Source: JAJPHW01 sp963771505 (GTDB lineage Bacteria; Acidobacteriota; Terriglobia; Terriglobales; Acidobacteriaceae). Taken from it: DNA of 64,000 nt. The DNA lies in the NCBI GenBank assembly GCA_963771505.1, contig CAVYTO010000006.1:124001-188000 (forward strand). Direction: 5' to 3'. The position numbers and the translations under genes are program-made. Below are positions 42,772-51,453 of the stretch, in pieces (the stretch's first letter is position 1; each line of letters starts with the position of its first letter). The notes under the pieces were generated by a model, which saw nothing but the letters and a program-made list of their open reading frames with translations, ran no database searches and was not told the DNA's origin.

Positions 42772-43542
42772 TTGAAGATTCTAGTTTGCATGAAGCAGGT
42801 TCCGCAGAAAGACGCACCGCTCAAGTTGAATGAGAGCGGCACCTGGATTCGCGAAGATGTGTCCTATGAAGTAAATGAACCGGACGCGTACGCCCTGGAA
42901 GAGGCGTTGCGGCAAAAAGAAAAAAATGGCGGCGAAGTCGTCGCCATCACTGCCGGTCCGGCGCGTGCCCAGCAAGTTTTGCGCGAGGCGCTAGCTAAAG
43001 GCGCGGACCGCGCTATTCATCTCGAAGACAACGCTTTTGTCGGACTCGACGCTTTTAACACTGCGCGCGCGATTGCCGCAGCCATCAAAGAAGAAACATT
43101 CGATCTCATCTTCACCGGCTTGCAGTCTGACGATTACGGCTACGCGCAGGTAGGAGTAATTTTGGCTGAGTTGATGGGCTGGCCGCACGCCACCATCATC
43201 ATGCAGATCGAAAAATCCGATTCTGGAATCAAAGTAAAGCGCGAGCTTGAGGCGGGATTTTTTCAGTTCGTCGAAATGCCGCTGCCAGCGGTGCTCACGA
43301 TCCAGTCAGGCATCAACAAGCTTCGCTACGCCACTTTGATTGGCATAAAGAACGCGAAGAATAAACCGCTGAGAAAAGTTGCGATGGCCGATGTTCAGGC
43401 GGCGGTCGGCGGAAATTCGCAAAAGATTGAAAAGCTTTACGTACCTGAAAAAACAAAGAACACCGAATTCATCGAAGGCCCTCCGGCGGAAATCGCCAAG
43501 AAGCTGGTCGAAAAATTGCGCAATGAACTGAGGGTTTTGTAA
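42772..43542 (+). CDS. etfB: Electron transfer flavoprotein beta subunit
   Basis: 256 aa. Pattern: KILVCMKQVPQKDAPLKLNE, VNEPDAYALEEALRQKEKNG, VVAITAGPARAQQVLREALA, LIFTGLQSDDYGYAQVGVIL and VKRELEAGFFQFVEMPLPAVL. EtfB binds AMP and receives electrons from acyl-CoA dehydrogenases with EtfA. The start is TTG 42772, preceded by AAGGAG at ideal distance; TATACT at 42739 is a plausible -10. etfA follows after 50 bp. Confidence 0.96.
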   Translation: MKILVCMKQVPQKDAPLKLNESGTWIREDVSYEVNEPDAYALEEALRQKEKNGGEVVAITAGPARAQQVLREALAKGADRAIHLEDNAFVGLDAFNTARAIAAAIKEETFDLIFTGLQSDDYGYAQVGVILAELMGWPHATIIMQIEKSDSGIKVKRELEAGFFQFVEMPLPAVLTIQSGINKLRYATLIGIKNAKNKPLRKVAMADVQAAVGGNSQKIEKLYVPEKTKNTEFIEGPPAEIAKKLVEKLRNELRVL

Positions 43543-43592
43543 GTGTGGCGCGCACGCCCCCGTCCGCGAACAGTTAGGAGCTAGACAAATTC

Positions 43593-44588
43593 ATGGCTGA
43601 CACAATTCTAGTAGTCGTCGAGCAGCGCGAAGGAAAGCTGAACCGCGTCTCGTTGGAGACAATCGCAGCCGGGCAGGCAATTTCCTCCGCGACGGGATGG
43701 GCGCTGGAAGCGGCTCTCGTTGGGTCGGAAATTGCCAGCGTGGCCAACGAAGTGGCCGGCAAAAAACTGGCCAAAGTATATGCGATCGAGTCCGCGCAGC
43801 TCAAACCGTACACACCCGACGCTTTCGCGGCAGGGCTGAAAGAATTCATTTCATCCAACAAGCCCAAACTTGTTCTGATGCCGCACACCTATCAGGTGAG
43901 GGATTTCGTTCCCAAGCTGGCCACAGCCATGGGCGGAACCGTGATCAGCGATTGCACCGGATTTAAGCACGAAGGCGGAAAGCTTCTGTTCACACGGCAG
44001 ATGTTCCAAGGGAAGTTTTCCGCCGACGTGAGTTTCACTGGCAATGCGCCTTGGTTTGCGACCTTCCAGAATGGCGCGTTTCGCGGCGACAAAGCCGAGG
44101 CCGGAGCAAGCCCGGCCCCTGTAGAAACCGTGAACGTCAACATCGCCGACGGCGCAGTGCGAAACAAACCGCAGGAAGTTTTCAAGGAAGCCAAACAAGC
44201 GGTGGATTTGACACAGGCGGAAATTATCGTTTCAGTGGGACGTGGAATCAAAGAACAGAAGAACATTGAGCTAGCGAAACAACTCGCTGAAGCTCTCGGG
44301 GGCGAATTGGCGGCATCACGTCCGATTTGCGATTCTGGCTGGCTTCCGATGGACCGCCAGATCGGCTCTTCCGGCCAAACAGTCGCGCCCAAGCTTTACC
44401 TTGCACTGGGCATTAGCGGGGCAATCCAACATATTGTTGGAATGAAGGGCGCGCGCGTGATTGTTGCCATCAACAAAGACTCCGAAGCGCCCATCTTTGA
44501 GATAGCAGATTACGCCGTGGTGGGTAACCTTTTCGACATTGTTCCGCCGCTGATTGAGGAAGTAAAAAAGGCGAAGGCGGGAAGCTAA
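43593..44588 (+). CDS. etfA: Electron transfer flavoprotein alpha subunit
   Basis: 331 aa. The N-terminal domain (ILVVVEQREGKLNRVSLETI) and the FAD-binding C-terminal domain with VSVGRGIKEQKNIELAKQLA, DSGWLPMDRQIGSSGQTVAP and LALGISGAIQHIVGMKGA, VIVAINKDSEAPIFEIADY are complete. It carries the FAD of the ETF heterodimer. The RQIGSSGQTV and GISGAIQH motifs are the strict FAD contacts. Followed by the toxin-antitoxin pair and then ETF-QO. Confidence 0.96.
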   Translation: MADTILVVVEQREGKLNRVSLETIAAGQAISSATGWALEAALVGSEIASVANEVAGKKLAKVYAIESAQLKPYTPDAFAAGLKEFISSNKPKLVLMPHTYQVRDFVPKLATAMGGTVISDCTGFKHEGGKLLFTRQMFQGKFSADVSFTGNAPWFATFQNGAFRGDKAEAGASPAPVETVNVNIADGAVRNKPQEVFKEAKQAVDLTQAEIIVSVGRGIKEQKNIELAKQLAEALGGELAASRPICDSGWLPMDRQIGSSGQTVAPKLYLALGISGAIQHIVGMKGARVIVAINKDSEAPIFEIADYAVVGNLFDIVPPLIEEVKKAKAGS

Positions 44589-44625
44589 GCACAATTTGAC
44601 CTACTGATTGACTATAGTTAAAATA

Positions 44626-44871
44626 ATGGTCATGCGAGACATTTCCATTTCGAAATTTAAAGCACAGTGCCTTGGACTAATCGAGCAAGTCCACAAAACG
44701 CGGCAACCGGTGCGCATCACCCGCCACGGGATCCCCGTGGCTGAAGTCGTTCCAACCGGCCCAGACCAGAAGCGTAAGTTTGTCGGCGACATGGTGGGAA
44801 CCGGGAAAATCGTGGGGGACATCGTATCTCCCGTGATCGATTTGGACGAGTTTGAGGCGTACCGCGATTGA
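44626..44871 (+). CDS. Phd/YefM-type antitoxin
   Basis: About 81 aa from ATG 44626. The N-terminal DNA-binding fold: RDISISKFKAQCLGLIEQVHKTRQPV then RITRHGIPVAEVVP, typical of Phd/YefM antitoxins, followed by a flexible C-terminal region (KRKFVGDMVGTGKIVGDIVS) that would wrap the toxin. An earlier TTG at 44608 and a later ATG at 44632 are alternatives. Its stop overlaps the toxin start (the TTG at 44868 shares bases with the TGA), giving strict coupling. Autoregulation by the antitoxin is expected; a short palindrome near the start was not evident. Confidence 0.9.
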   Translation: MVMRDISISKFKAQCLGLIEQVHKTRQPVRITRHGIPVAEVVPTGPDQKRKFVGDMVGTGKIVGDIVSPVIDLDEFEAYRD

Positions 44872-45254
44872 ATCTGCTTCTCGACACCCATATCTGGCTT
44901 TGGAGTCAATTGGAACCGCGGCGTCTAGGTAAGCGGGCCCGTGCAGTTCTCTCCGATGTGGAGAACAAACTTTGGTTGTCTCCGATTAGCGTATGGGAGG
45001 CGTTAATGCTTATGCAGAAAGGCCGGGTGCAGGTCGAACACCCGATCTCCTGGGTTAAAGGTGCAACTGAACTGCTTCAGGAAGCGCCACTCACGAACGA
45101 AATCGTCAGGGCTGCGATGGTAATTTCACTGCCACACGCCGACCCTGCGGACCGATTTCTCGCAGCCACGGCAAAGGTTTTGAACCTTACTCTGATCACT
45201 GCAGATAAAAAATTGCTCGCTCTTAGGGAAATCGCCAGCATGCAAAATACTTGA
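44868..45254 (+). CDS. VapC-family PIN-domain toxin
   Basis: 128 aa. PIN nuclease fold with the first metal-binding Asp in MNLLLDTHIWLW, then SPISVWEALMLMQKGR (Glu), HADPADRFLAATA (Asp) and LTLITADKKLL (Asp). VapC toxins are RNases, often cutting initiator tRNA or rRNA, and are neutralised by their cognate antitoxin. The start is TTG, overlapping the antitoxin stop. Sits between etfA and ETF-QO, on the same strand, so it could be transcribed with them. Confidence 0.93.
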   Translation: MNLLLDTHIWLWSQLEPRRLGKRARAVLSDVENKLWLSPISVWEALMLMQKGRVQVEHPISWVKGATELLQEAPLTNEIVRAAMVISLPHADPADRFLAATAKVLNLTLITADKKLLALREIASMQNT

Positions 45255-45333
45255 CTGGTCGCGAGGTTGCGATAAACCTGGATAGTTTTCTTTTTGCAAC
45301 GACTCTACCTAACTTAGTTGAAGCTCGAAATCT

Positions 45334-47049
45334 ATGCTGATCTTCCGCACACCGCTAGAAGGAATTGAACGGCCGCAGATGGAAGCTGACGTAGTCATCG
45401 TCGGCGGTGGCCCGGCCGGAATGGCCTGCGCTCTGCGGCTTTCCCAGTTGATTGACGATCACAATTCTACTCACCCGCATTCCCAGCTCAGCAAAGAAAA
45501 TATTTACGTTCTCGAGAAAGCCAGGGAAATCGGCCAGCATTGCCTGTCCGGAGCCTTGCTCGATCCGCGGTCCATGCGCGAGTTGCTTCCAGAGTTTGAA
45601 AAAGAAGCGCCGCTGGATGCGGAAGTTGCGAAAGAGGCGGTTTATTTTCTCACCGAGAAGAGCAAATTTAAATTTCCTGTGACACCTCCGCCCATGCGCG
45701 ACCACGGCAATTATGTGATCTCGCTGAATCGTTTTGTGAAGTGGCTGGGCGGCAAGGTTGAAGAAGCGGGGATTACCGTTTTCACTGGCTTCGCTGGATC
45801 GGAATTACTTTTTGATGGAGATCGTGTAGCCGGTGTCCGCACCGACGATAAGGGCGTGGACAAAGAAAATCGGCCAAAGTCGAATTTCGAACCGGGCTAC
45901 GATCTTCGGGCGAAAGTGGTGATTCTTGCGGAGGGCGCGCGCGGCTCGCTGACGAAGCAGTTGATCCAGAAATTCGATTTAGTGAAAGATTCCAATCCAC
46001 AAACCTATGGTGTCGGCGTGAAGGAACTCTGGGAAGTTCCATCTGGACGCATTGCCAAAGGCGAAGTGATTTACACGATGGGATGGCCGCTCACCCCACA
46101 CGAATACGGCGGAGCTTGGATGTACGGTAGCAAAGACAACATTGTATCGATGGGATTTGTCACAGGGCTCGACTATCCAGATCCACGGCTCGATCCGCAG
46201 CATGTGTTGCAGGAATTCAAGAAGCATCCGTTCATTGCGAATCTTCTCGAAGGCGGCAAAATGGTGCGCTACGGGGCGAAGTCGTTGCCTTATGGCGGCT
46301 GGTGGGCGTTGCCGCCTCTTTCCGGCAACGGCTGGATGATCCTCGGCGATTCTGCCGGCATGCTGAATTCAGCTCGCCTCAAGGGCATCCACCTCGCCAT
46401 CAAAAGCGGCATGCTGGCCGCTGAAACCGCTTTTGAAGCGCTGACCAAAAATGGTTCTTCCTCGACCGCCCTGAGCAGTTATCAGTCGCGAGTCGAGTCG
46501 AGTTGGATTAAAGAAGAACTTTGGAAAGTTCGCAACATGCATCAGGGCTTCGAGAAAGGTCTGTGGGCGGGAATGATCAATACCGGCCTGCAGATGTTTA
46601 CCGGCGGCCGCGGCTTGCGGAACCGGTATTCGTCCACGCCAGGCTACGAGCACATGAAGAAGCTGCGATACACGTCGCCAAGCGGGGGTGCAGACTCCCA
46701 TCTACTCGGCCCCGCAAAAGGCGACGGCAAGCTCACATTCGATAAGCTGACCGACCTTTATCACTCCGGCACGAAACATGAGGAAGACCAGCCCGCGCAT
46801 CTGGTGATTCACGATACCAATATTTGCAACACTCGTTGCGTGAAGGAATTCGGCAACCCTTGCCAGAATTTTTGCCCGGCAAATGTCTACGAAATGGTGG
46901 AAGACAGCGCCGAGCCAAGCGGCAAACGGATTAGCCTGAACCCGTCAAATTGCGTGCACTGCAAGACCTGCGATATTCAGGACCCTTACCAGATCATTAC
47001 CTGGGTTCCGCCGGAAGGCGGCGGCGGACCGAACTATGACGGGATGTAG
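45334..47049 (+). CDS. Electron-transfer flavoprotein:quinone oxidoreductase
   Basis: ETF-QO homologue of 571 aa, which takes electrons from reduced ETF to the quinone pool. FAD-binding GGGPAGMACALRLSQL near residue 25, the membrane/quinone region around VGVKELWEVPSGRIAKGEV and WPLTPHEYGGAWMYG, GDSAGMLNSARLKGIHLAIK, and the C-terminal [4Fe-4S] site: CPANVYEM and NCVHCKTCDIQDPYQIITWVPPEGGGGPNYDGM-type tail (the four cluster cysteines lie in FCPAN and CVHCKTC). It matches the mitochondrial enzyme closely in layout. Separated from etfA by the toxin-antitoxin genes. Confidence 0.95.
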   Translation: MLIFRTPLEGIERPQMEADVVIVGGGPAGMACALRLSQLIDDHNSTHPHSQLSKENIYVLEKAREIGQHCLSGALLDPRSMRELLPEFEKEAPLDAEVAKEAVYFLTEKSKFKFPVTPPPMRDHGNYVISLNRFVKWLGGKVEEAGITVFTGFAGSELLFDGDRVAGVRTDDKGVDKENRPKSNFEPGYDLRAKVVILAEGARGSLTKQLIQKFDLVKDSNPQTYGVGVKELWEVPSGRIAKGEVIYTMGWPLTPHEYGGAWMYGSKDNIVSMGFVTGLDYPDPRLDPQHVLQEFKKHPFIANLLEGGKMVRYGAKSLPYGGWWALPPLSGNGWMILGDSAGMLNSARLKGIHLAIKSGMLAAETAFEALTKNGSSSTALSSYQSRVESSWIKEELWKVRNMHQGFEKGLWAGMINTGLQMFTGGRGLRNRYSSTPGYEHMKKLRYTSPSGGADSHLLGPAKGDGKLTFDKLTDLYHSGTKHEEDQPAHLVIHDTNICNTRCVKEFGNPCQNFCPANVYEMVEDSAEPSGKRISLNPSNCVHCKTCDIQDPYQIITWVPPEGGGGPNYDGM

Positions 47050-47069
47050 TCCGCTCCGAGGTCGGGGGC

Positions 47070-47192
47070 ATGAATGAGGGTGGGCGACCGGACATTGTGA
47101 CCAACACCGGCGTCCTGCTCAACGAAGGCGCCGGAGCTTTTCATTTCAGGGAATACAGCGGCAAGGGCTTAGTTCTGAATTTGGGCAAGTAG
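47070..47192 (+). pseudogene. FG-GAP/VCBS-repeat fragment
   Basis: A 40-codon frame encodes RPDIVTNTGVLLNEGAGAFH, which has the FG-GAP/VCBS repeat pattern (D-[IL]-V-x-x-G-V-L-L-N-x-G-x-G-x-F). A single blade cannot fold alone, so this is most likely the end of a degraded gene. No signal peptide or further repeats are present. Confidence 0.35.
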
Positions 47193-47261
47193 GATTTCCG
47201 TACCTCAGCGCTGAGCAAAGCTTGCGAGGCGCATTTCTGTTAGCCTTTGGCAAACATCCAC

Positions 47262-48704
47262 ATGAGAAAAGCAGGGATCTTCAATCCGCTTGCTGTCCTA
47301 CTTGCCGGCTTTCTTCTGCTTCAGGCATCTTCGGCGCGGGATTTAAAAACCAAATCGCAAACGCAACCGACGGCTCGCGCAGTAAAAGTTTGCGCCGCCT
47401 GTGTTCGTGCTCACGAGGAATTCCTTGCAAGCGACGCCCTGCGCGGACGAGGCAGCGGCACCAGCGAGGAGTTAATCGCCGCTACCTACGTGGCCGCCGA
47501 ACTGCGCGCATACGGCATCGCTCCGGCCGGCGATGATGGCAGATATGTTCAAGCTGCTCCGCTGGTGCGGCGCAAAGTCACGGCTCCACCTACGCTACAG
47601 GCGATTCCGTCAGCGGGATCGGCATCGCCGTTCACATACGGCAAGGATTTCACGGTGGTTTTCGCCGCGATGCCCCAATTTTCCGGACCATTGCAAAAAC
47701 TCGACGCGGACAAGCCGTCCGGAAAACCGATTGCTCCGGGATCGGTCTTGCTGATCACAGGCGCGAAACCATCCGACTTGCGAAAGGCTGCATTCGCGGC
47801 GGTGGGTGACACATCGAACGTGACCATTCTTTTCCCAGGGGAAGCGTCAGATTTCAAGACTCCGGATACTTCCCTGCCATCGCTTCCGAATCAATTACAG
47901 GAAACGGTAAGCGGAATGATGAGCGTCGATCTTTTGAAACTTAGTCCAGAAGCCTCGAAGGCGCTGGAGCAGATGCCCGACGGAACTCAGGTAAAGTTCG
48001 ACACTCCATTTGACGAAGACAAAGGATCGACATGGAACGCCGTCGGAATTTTACGCGGTAGTGACGTGACGCTGCAGCACGAGGCGGTGCTGCTTTCGGC
48101 ACATCTCGATCACCTAGGCGTTGGCGCGCTGGTGAAAGGCGACAGTATTTACAATGGTGCGGATGATGATGCTTCGGGAACAACCGCGGTGCTGGAACTG
48201 GCGCGTGTCCTGGGATCCGGCCCGCGGCCAAAACGAACGGTGATCTTCGCGTTATTCGGAAGCGAGGAATCGGGCGGCTTGGGCTCGACTTATTTTCGCG
48301 AGCATCCTCCGGTGCCGTTGAAAGATATTTCTGCCAATCTTGAATTTGAAATGATCGGGCGCGCCGATGCCAAAGTTGCCGCTGACGAGCTTTGGCTCAC
48401 GGGATGGGAACGCTCAAACCTCGGCCCGACCCTGGCTGCTCACGGAGCGAAGCTGGTGCGCGACCCTCATCCCGAGCAGAATTTCTTTGCGCGGTCAGAT
48501 AATTACGTGCTGGCAAAAAAAGGAGTGGTCGCGCAGACTGTCTCCAGTTACGGCTTGCATCACGACTACCACCAACCCAGCGACGACATTGCGCACCTGG
48601 ATTTCAAGCACATGGACGAAGCTATCGGCTCAATGCTGGGGCCAGTCGAGTGGCTGGTAAATTCAAAGTTCGTGCCGGCGTGGAACAAGGGTGGACAGCC
48701 TTAG
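47262..48704 (+). CDS. Secreted M28-family peptidase
   Basis: About 480 aa. ATG 47262 starts a signal peptide (MRKAGIFNPLAVLLAGFLLL), better than the in-frame TTG at 47247. An N-terminal PA-like region (FLASDALRGRGSGTSEELIA) leads into the M28 domain: VLLSAHLDHLGV (His-x-Asp ligands), NGADDDASGTTAVLELARVL (bridging Asp), FGSEESGGLGSTYF (catalytic Glu), FEMIGRAD and a late HHDYHQPSDD histidine. It is the second M28 enzyme in the window but differs from the one at 11521 in size and insert. Probably periplasmic exopeptidase. Confidence 0.92.
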   Translation: MRKAGIFNPLAVLLAGFLLLQASSARDLKTKSQTQPTARAVKVCAACVRAHEEFLASDALRGRGSGTSEELIAATYVAAELRAYGIAPAGDDGRYVQAAPLVRRKVTAPPTLQAIPSAGSASPFTYGKDFTVVFAAMPQFSGPLQKLDADKPSGKPIAPGSVLLITGAKPSDLRKAAFAAVGDTSNVTILFPGEASDFKTPDTSLPSLPNQLQETVSGMMSVDLLKLSPEASKALEQMPDGTQVKFDTPFDEDKGSTWNAVGILRGSDVTLQHEAVLLSAHLDHLGVGALVKGDSIYNGADDDASGTTAVLELARVLGSGPRPKRTVIFALFGSEESGGLGSTYFREHPPVPLKDISANLEFEMIGRADAKVAADELWLTGWERSNLGPTLAAHGAKLVRDPHPEQNFFARSDNYVLAKKGVVAQTVSSYGLHHDYHQPSDDIAHLDFKHMDEAIGSMLGPVEWLVNSKFVPAWNKGGQP

Positions 48705-49163
48705 AAGCAGTGCATAGTGGACAGTGGATAGTTTGAGCGCGGCTGCTGTTTTCATACTGAGCAATATCGCCAAAGGCAAAGTCGGCTGGGGCAAGCCCGC
48801 ACAGCACTAACTCAACTTGTCATTTCGTGCGCCTTCGAAGTCGCGAAGCGACGAGAACGTGCATAGGAATCTGCTTTATGCTCAATCAACCAGCAGATTC
48901 CTATGCACGGGCTCGCTGCCGCTCCGCCCGGCTCGGAATGACAAGGGTTTGAGGGGGTTGTGGACATCGGCCGGCTTGTGGTTCAAGGACGAACGTGCGG
49001 AAGTGCAGTCCAAAGAATGTTGAATTGCCTCTGGCTCGCGGATCAATGGTCCAACAAGGGTGCCAAATGACAATCGCTAGACATCCGGGCTATTCGGATG
49101 CCGAAAACGGCCACCTTCTCTTGGATCGCACGAATGAGCCTGACCGATTCACTGACCACTGCT
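48705..49163. other. Repeat-containing intergenic region
   Basis: About 460 bp between the M28 gene and the DUF2203 gene with no credible coding frame. Its central 130 bp are a long palindrome built from two inverted copies of a dispersed repeat (see next entry). Confidence 0.6.
48816..48945. repeat. 130-bp palindrome of two inverted repeat copies
   Basis: The outer ends CTTGTCATTTCG (48816-48827) and CGGAATGACAAG (48934-48945) pair at 11 of 12 positions. The inner arms CGTGCATAGGAATCTGCT (48858-48875) and AGCAGATTCCTATGCACG (48892-48909) are a perfect 18-bp inverted repeat around a 16-base loop. Each half has the AGCAGATTCCT ... CTCGG(c/a)ATGACA layout of the element found inside moaA, so this appears to be two copies head to head. 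Confidence 0.75.
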
Positions 49164-49598
49164 CTAATTCGCTTTTCTCGCTTTGCTGATCTTCTCGTCA
49201 ATCGGCTTGCGTCCGGCAAAACCTTCGTCGGTGCCGTGCCAGTGAGTGATGCCCAGCTCGCCGAGTTTCCAGCACAACAGAATCGTGCGGCCGTCGACCT
49301 CGCAGGGAAAATCCAGCAGACCGACGTCGAGATCTTTCACCTGAACGCCGATCGCGTCGATCTCGGACATCGCGTCTTTGACTTTGTGGATGGTGCGTTC
49401 GCGTTCGCCTTTGCGGCGAGCGAGTTGAACGATATCGACGAACATGCCGCCCTTGAGGAACACCATGTGTGCGAGTTCCTGTAGTTCGTTATCTACAGTT
49501 TCAATCAGGCGTTTGCCGTCAATCGAGGTGCGCAAAAGGGATTCGAGCACGGGAAGGAGGGTTTGGGCTTCATCGAGAGTAAAGGTGCGATCAGACAT
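49164..49598 (-). CDS. DUF2203 protein
   Basis: 144 aa. Pattern: FTLDEAQTLLPVLESLLRTSI, a long helix with LARRKGERERTIHKVKDAMS, EIDAIGVQVKDLDVGLLDFP, CEVDGRTILLCWKLGE and ITHWHGTDEGFAGRKPID. The family is a helical-plus-beta domain of unknown function, common in Acidobacteriota and other environmental bacteria. The conserved WHxxDxGFAGR tail is present. Located 57 bp downstream of nadA on the same strand, possibly co-transcribed. Confidence 0.88.
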   Translation of the reverse strand: MSDRTFTLDEAQTLLPVLESLLRTSIDGKRLIETVDNELQELAHMVFLKGGMFVDIVQLARRKGERERTIHKVKDAMSEIDAIGVQVKDLDVGLLDFPCEVDGRTILLCWKLGELGITHWHGTDEGFAGRKPIDEKISKARKAN

Positions 49599-49655
49599 GG
49601 TTGCGTAGATCCATTCTATTGCATCGCCGCACTGGACATGGAACCACGCCGTTCG

Positions 49656-50768
49656 TTAAACAACTTCCAGCATCCGGTTCAACGCTACTTGCGCCCAGTG
49701 TTTCACATCGTCTTTGACTTTAATCTGGTTCACGACGTTGCCTTCCACCAGATTTTCCAGCACCCAGCACAAATGTTGCGGAGAAATGCGGAACATGGTG
49801 GTGCAAAGGCAACCGGAATCGTCGAGGGTGATGACTTTCTTACCTTCCGCCGCGAATTCTTTTCCCATGCGGTTTACCAAATGAATTTCCGTTCCCACGG
49901 CAAACATGCTTCCCGGGGCGGAATCGCGAATAATCTTCAGCAGACCTTCGGTTGAGCCGATTCCATCGGCTTTCTGGCAGACTTCCCAACGGCATTCGGG
50001 ATGGACAATCACCTGGATGCCCGGATATTTTGACCGGACGTTGTCAACATGCTCAGGCAGAAAGCGTTGATGCACCGAGCAATGGCCCTTCCACAAGATT
50101 ACTTTCGCGGCTCGCAGGCGATCCGGGGTCAGGCCGCCGTTGATGAGATAGGGATCCCACACCACCATTTCGTTCAGCGGTATGCCCATGGCAAAGCCGG
50201 TGTTGCGGCCGAGATGTTGGTCGGGCAAGAAGAGCAGCTTTTCGTTTTTGCCGAACGCCCACTTGAATGCAGCGGGCGCATTTGACGAAGTACAAACCAA
50301 GCCACCGCGCTCGCCACAGAACGCTTTGATGGCGGCTGTCGAGTTCATGTAGGTGATCGGCGTGATCCCCTTGCCGAGATCGTCCGTCAAGCCGGCGCGC
50401 GCTAACTGCTCCCAGCAATCTTCGACCTGGGTGATTTCCGCCATGTCGGCCATGGAGCATCCCGCGTTCAAGTCGGGCAGAATCGTGACTTGACCGGGAC
50501 GGCTGAGAACGTCCGCGCTCTCGGCCATGAAATGGACGCCGCAAAAGACGATGTATTTCCCACCAGCGCGCGCTGCTTCCTGAGCCAGCTTGTAGGAATC
50601 GCCGCGGAAGTCCGCATAACGGATGACTTCATCACGTTGATAATGGTGGCCAAGAACCACACATTCGCGGCCCAACTCTTTGCGGGCGGCTGCGATGCGT
50701 GCGTCCATGGTGTGGTCTGGCTGGACGAGATAATTTTCCAAACTGCAAACTGCTGATGCCGTAGCCAT
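49656..50768 (-). CDS. nadA: Quinolinate synthase A
   Basis: 370 aa from ATG 50768 (8 codons inside the longest frame, with AGGA upstream). Condenses iminoaspartate with dihydroxyacetone phosphate to quinolinate using a [4Fe-4S] cluster. Blocks: VVLGHHYQRDEVIRYADFRG, YIVFCGVHFMAESADVLS, VILPDLNAGCSMAD-type ILPDLNAGCSMADMA, PITYMNSTAAIKAFCGERGG, VHPECRWEVCQKADGIGSTE and LDDSGCLCTTMFRI. The three cluster cysteines are conserved (FCG, CTSSN and GCLC regions). nadB and nadC are not in the window. De novo NAD synthesis. Confidence 0.96.
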   Translation of the reverse strand: MATASAVCSLENYLVQPDHTMDARIAAARKELGRECVVLGHHYQRDEVIRYADFRGDSYKLAQEAARAGGKYIVFCGVHFMAESADVLSRPGQVTILPDLNAGCSMADMAEITQVEDCWEQLARAGLTDDLGKGITPITYMNSTAAIKAFCGERGGLVCTSSNAPAAFKWAFGKNEKLLFLPDQHLGRNTGFAMGIPLNEMVVWDPYLINGGLTPDRLRAAKVILWKGHCSVHQRFLPEHVDNVRSKYPGIQVIVHPECRWEVCQKADGIGSTEGLLKIIRDSAPGSMFAVGTEIHLVNRMGKEFAAEGKKVITLDDSGCLCTTMFRISPQHLCWVLENLVEGNVVNQIKVKDDVKHWAQVALNRMLEVV

Positions 50769-51067
50769 GTCTTGTCCTGCTTTCAGTTCCAATCGAGACA
50801 GCCGCGGGCTTCGCTCGCGAGTTACCCGAATTAGAACGGGGATGTTGAAAGCCTTGCAGCGGCTCCAGCCGGTTCACTGCGCCTTGCGACGCCCAACCTG
50901 CGGGGATGTTGAAGCCACTCGTTTCCTTATACAGCCTGTTGGATGCTCAGCGGTCACCAAAAGCGCCGAAAAATTGCAGCTGGCGTTTTAGGCTCTACTG
51001 GGCTCCGGCAAGTATTGTGCACTGTGCGAGGTGCGGAAGGCAAGGAGGCGGCGACTTTGCCTATCGC

Positions 51068-51352
51068 CTAGCGGCAGCGAGCGCCTGCGAGCTCCGCGAG
51101 GGCTTTATTAAATTCCCGCACTTTCTCAGGAAGGGCTCGGTTGTAGATGAACTGCCCTTCCCGCCGGCAGCCGATCAAATCGGCGTCGGCGAGCACTTTG
51201 AGGTGGTGAGATACCGTTCCGGGAGCTAGCTTGTATTTCTCCACGATTTCGCCGCAGAAAATCTCGTCTTGTTCGGCGATCGCTTCATAAATGCGAAGCC
51301 GGGTCGGGTCGGCCAGGGCTTTCGCGATTTTCGCCACCTCAGTTAAGTCCAT
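51068..51352 (-). CDS. ArsR-family transcriptional regulator
   Basis: 94 aa from Met at 51352 (MDLTEVAKIAKALADPTRLR); upstream GTG 51367 is an alternative. Winged helix-turn-helix: LADPTRLRIYEAIAEQDEIF, CGEIVEKYKLAPGTVSHHLK (recognition helix) and LADADLIGCRREGQFIYNRA (wing). It has a cysteine near the start of the HTH (FCGEI), but the classical CxCxxC arsenic site is absent; the ligand is unknown. Divergent from the SDR gene, with a near-perfect inverted repeat between them, so it probably represses that gene and itself. Confidence 0.9.
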   Translation of the reverse strand: MDLTEVAKIAKALADPTRLRIYEAIAEQDEIFCGEIVEKYKLAPGTVSHHLKVLADADLIGCRREGQFIYNRALPEKVREFNKALAELAGARCR

Positions 51353-51406
51353 AACTTGTTCAGACACTCCAATTGAAGACAGCACTAGCAAAAAGCTGCA
51401 CCTTCC

Positions 51407-51436
51407 TATTTTAATACTCATCAAAGTATCGAAATA
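51407..51436. promoter_or_regulatory. Operator-like inverted repeat
   Basis: TATTTTAATACT (51407-51418) and AGTATCGAAATA (51425-51436) pair at 10 of 12 positions around CATCAA; the inner ATACT/AGTAT is perfect. It lies between the divergent ArsR and SDR genes, 17 bp before the SDR ATG, and is the expected place for an ArsR-type operator. Confidence 0.65.
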
Positions 51437-51453
51437 AGAAATCTGGAGGATTC

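Noticed and set aside
50793..51067. Direct repeat GGGGATGTTGAA at ~50838 and ~50905
   Set aside because: Only about 15 bp are shared and no further copies or structure were seen; likely chance.
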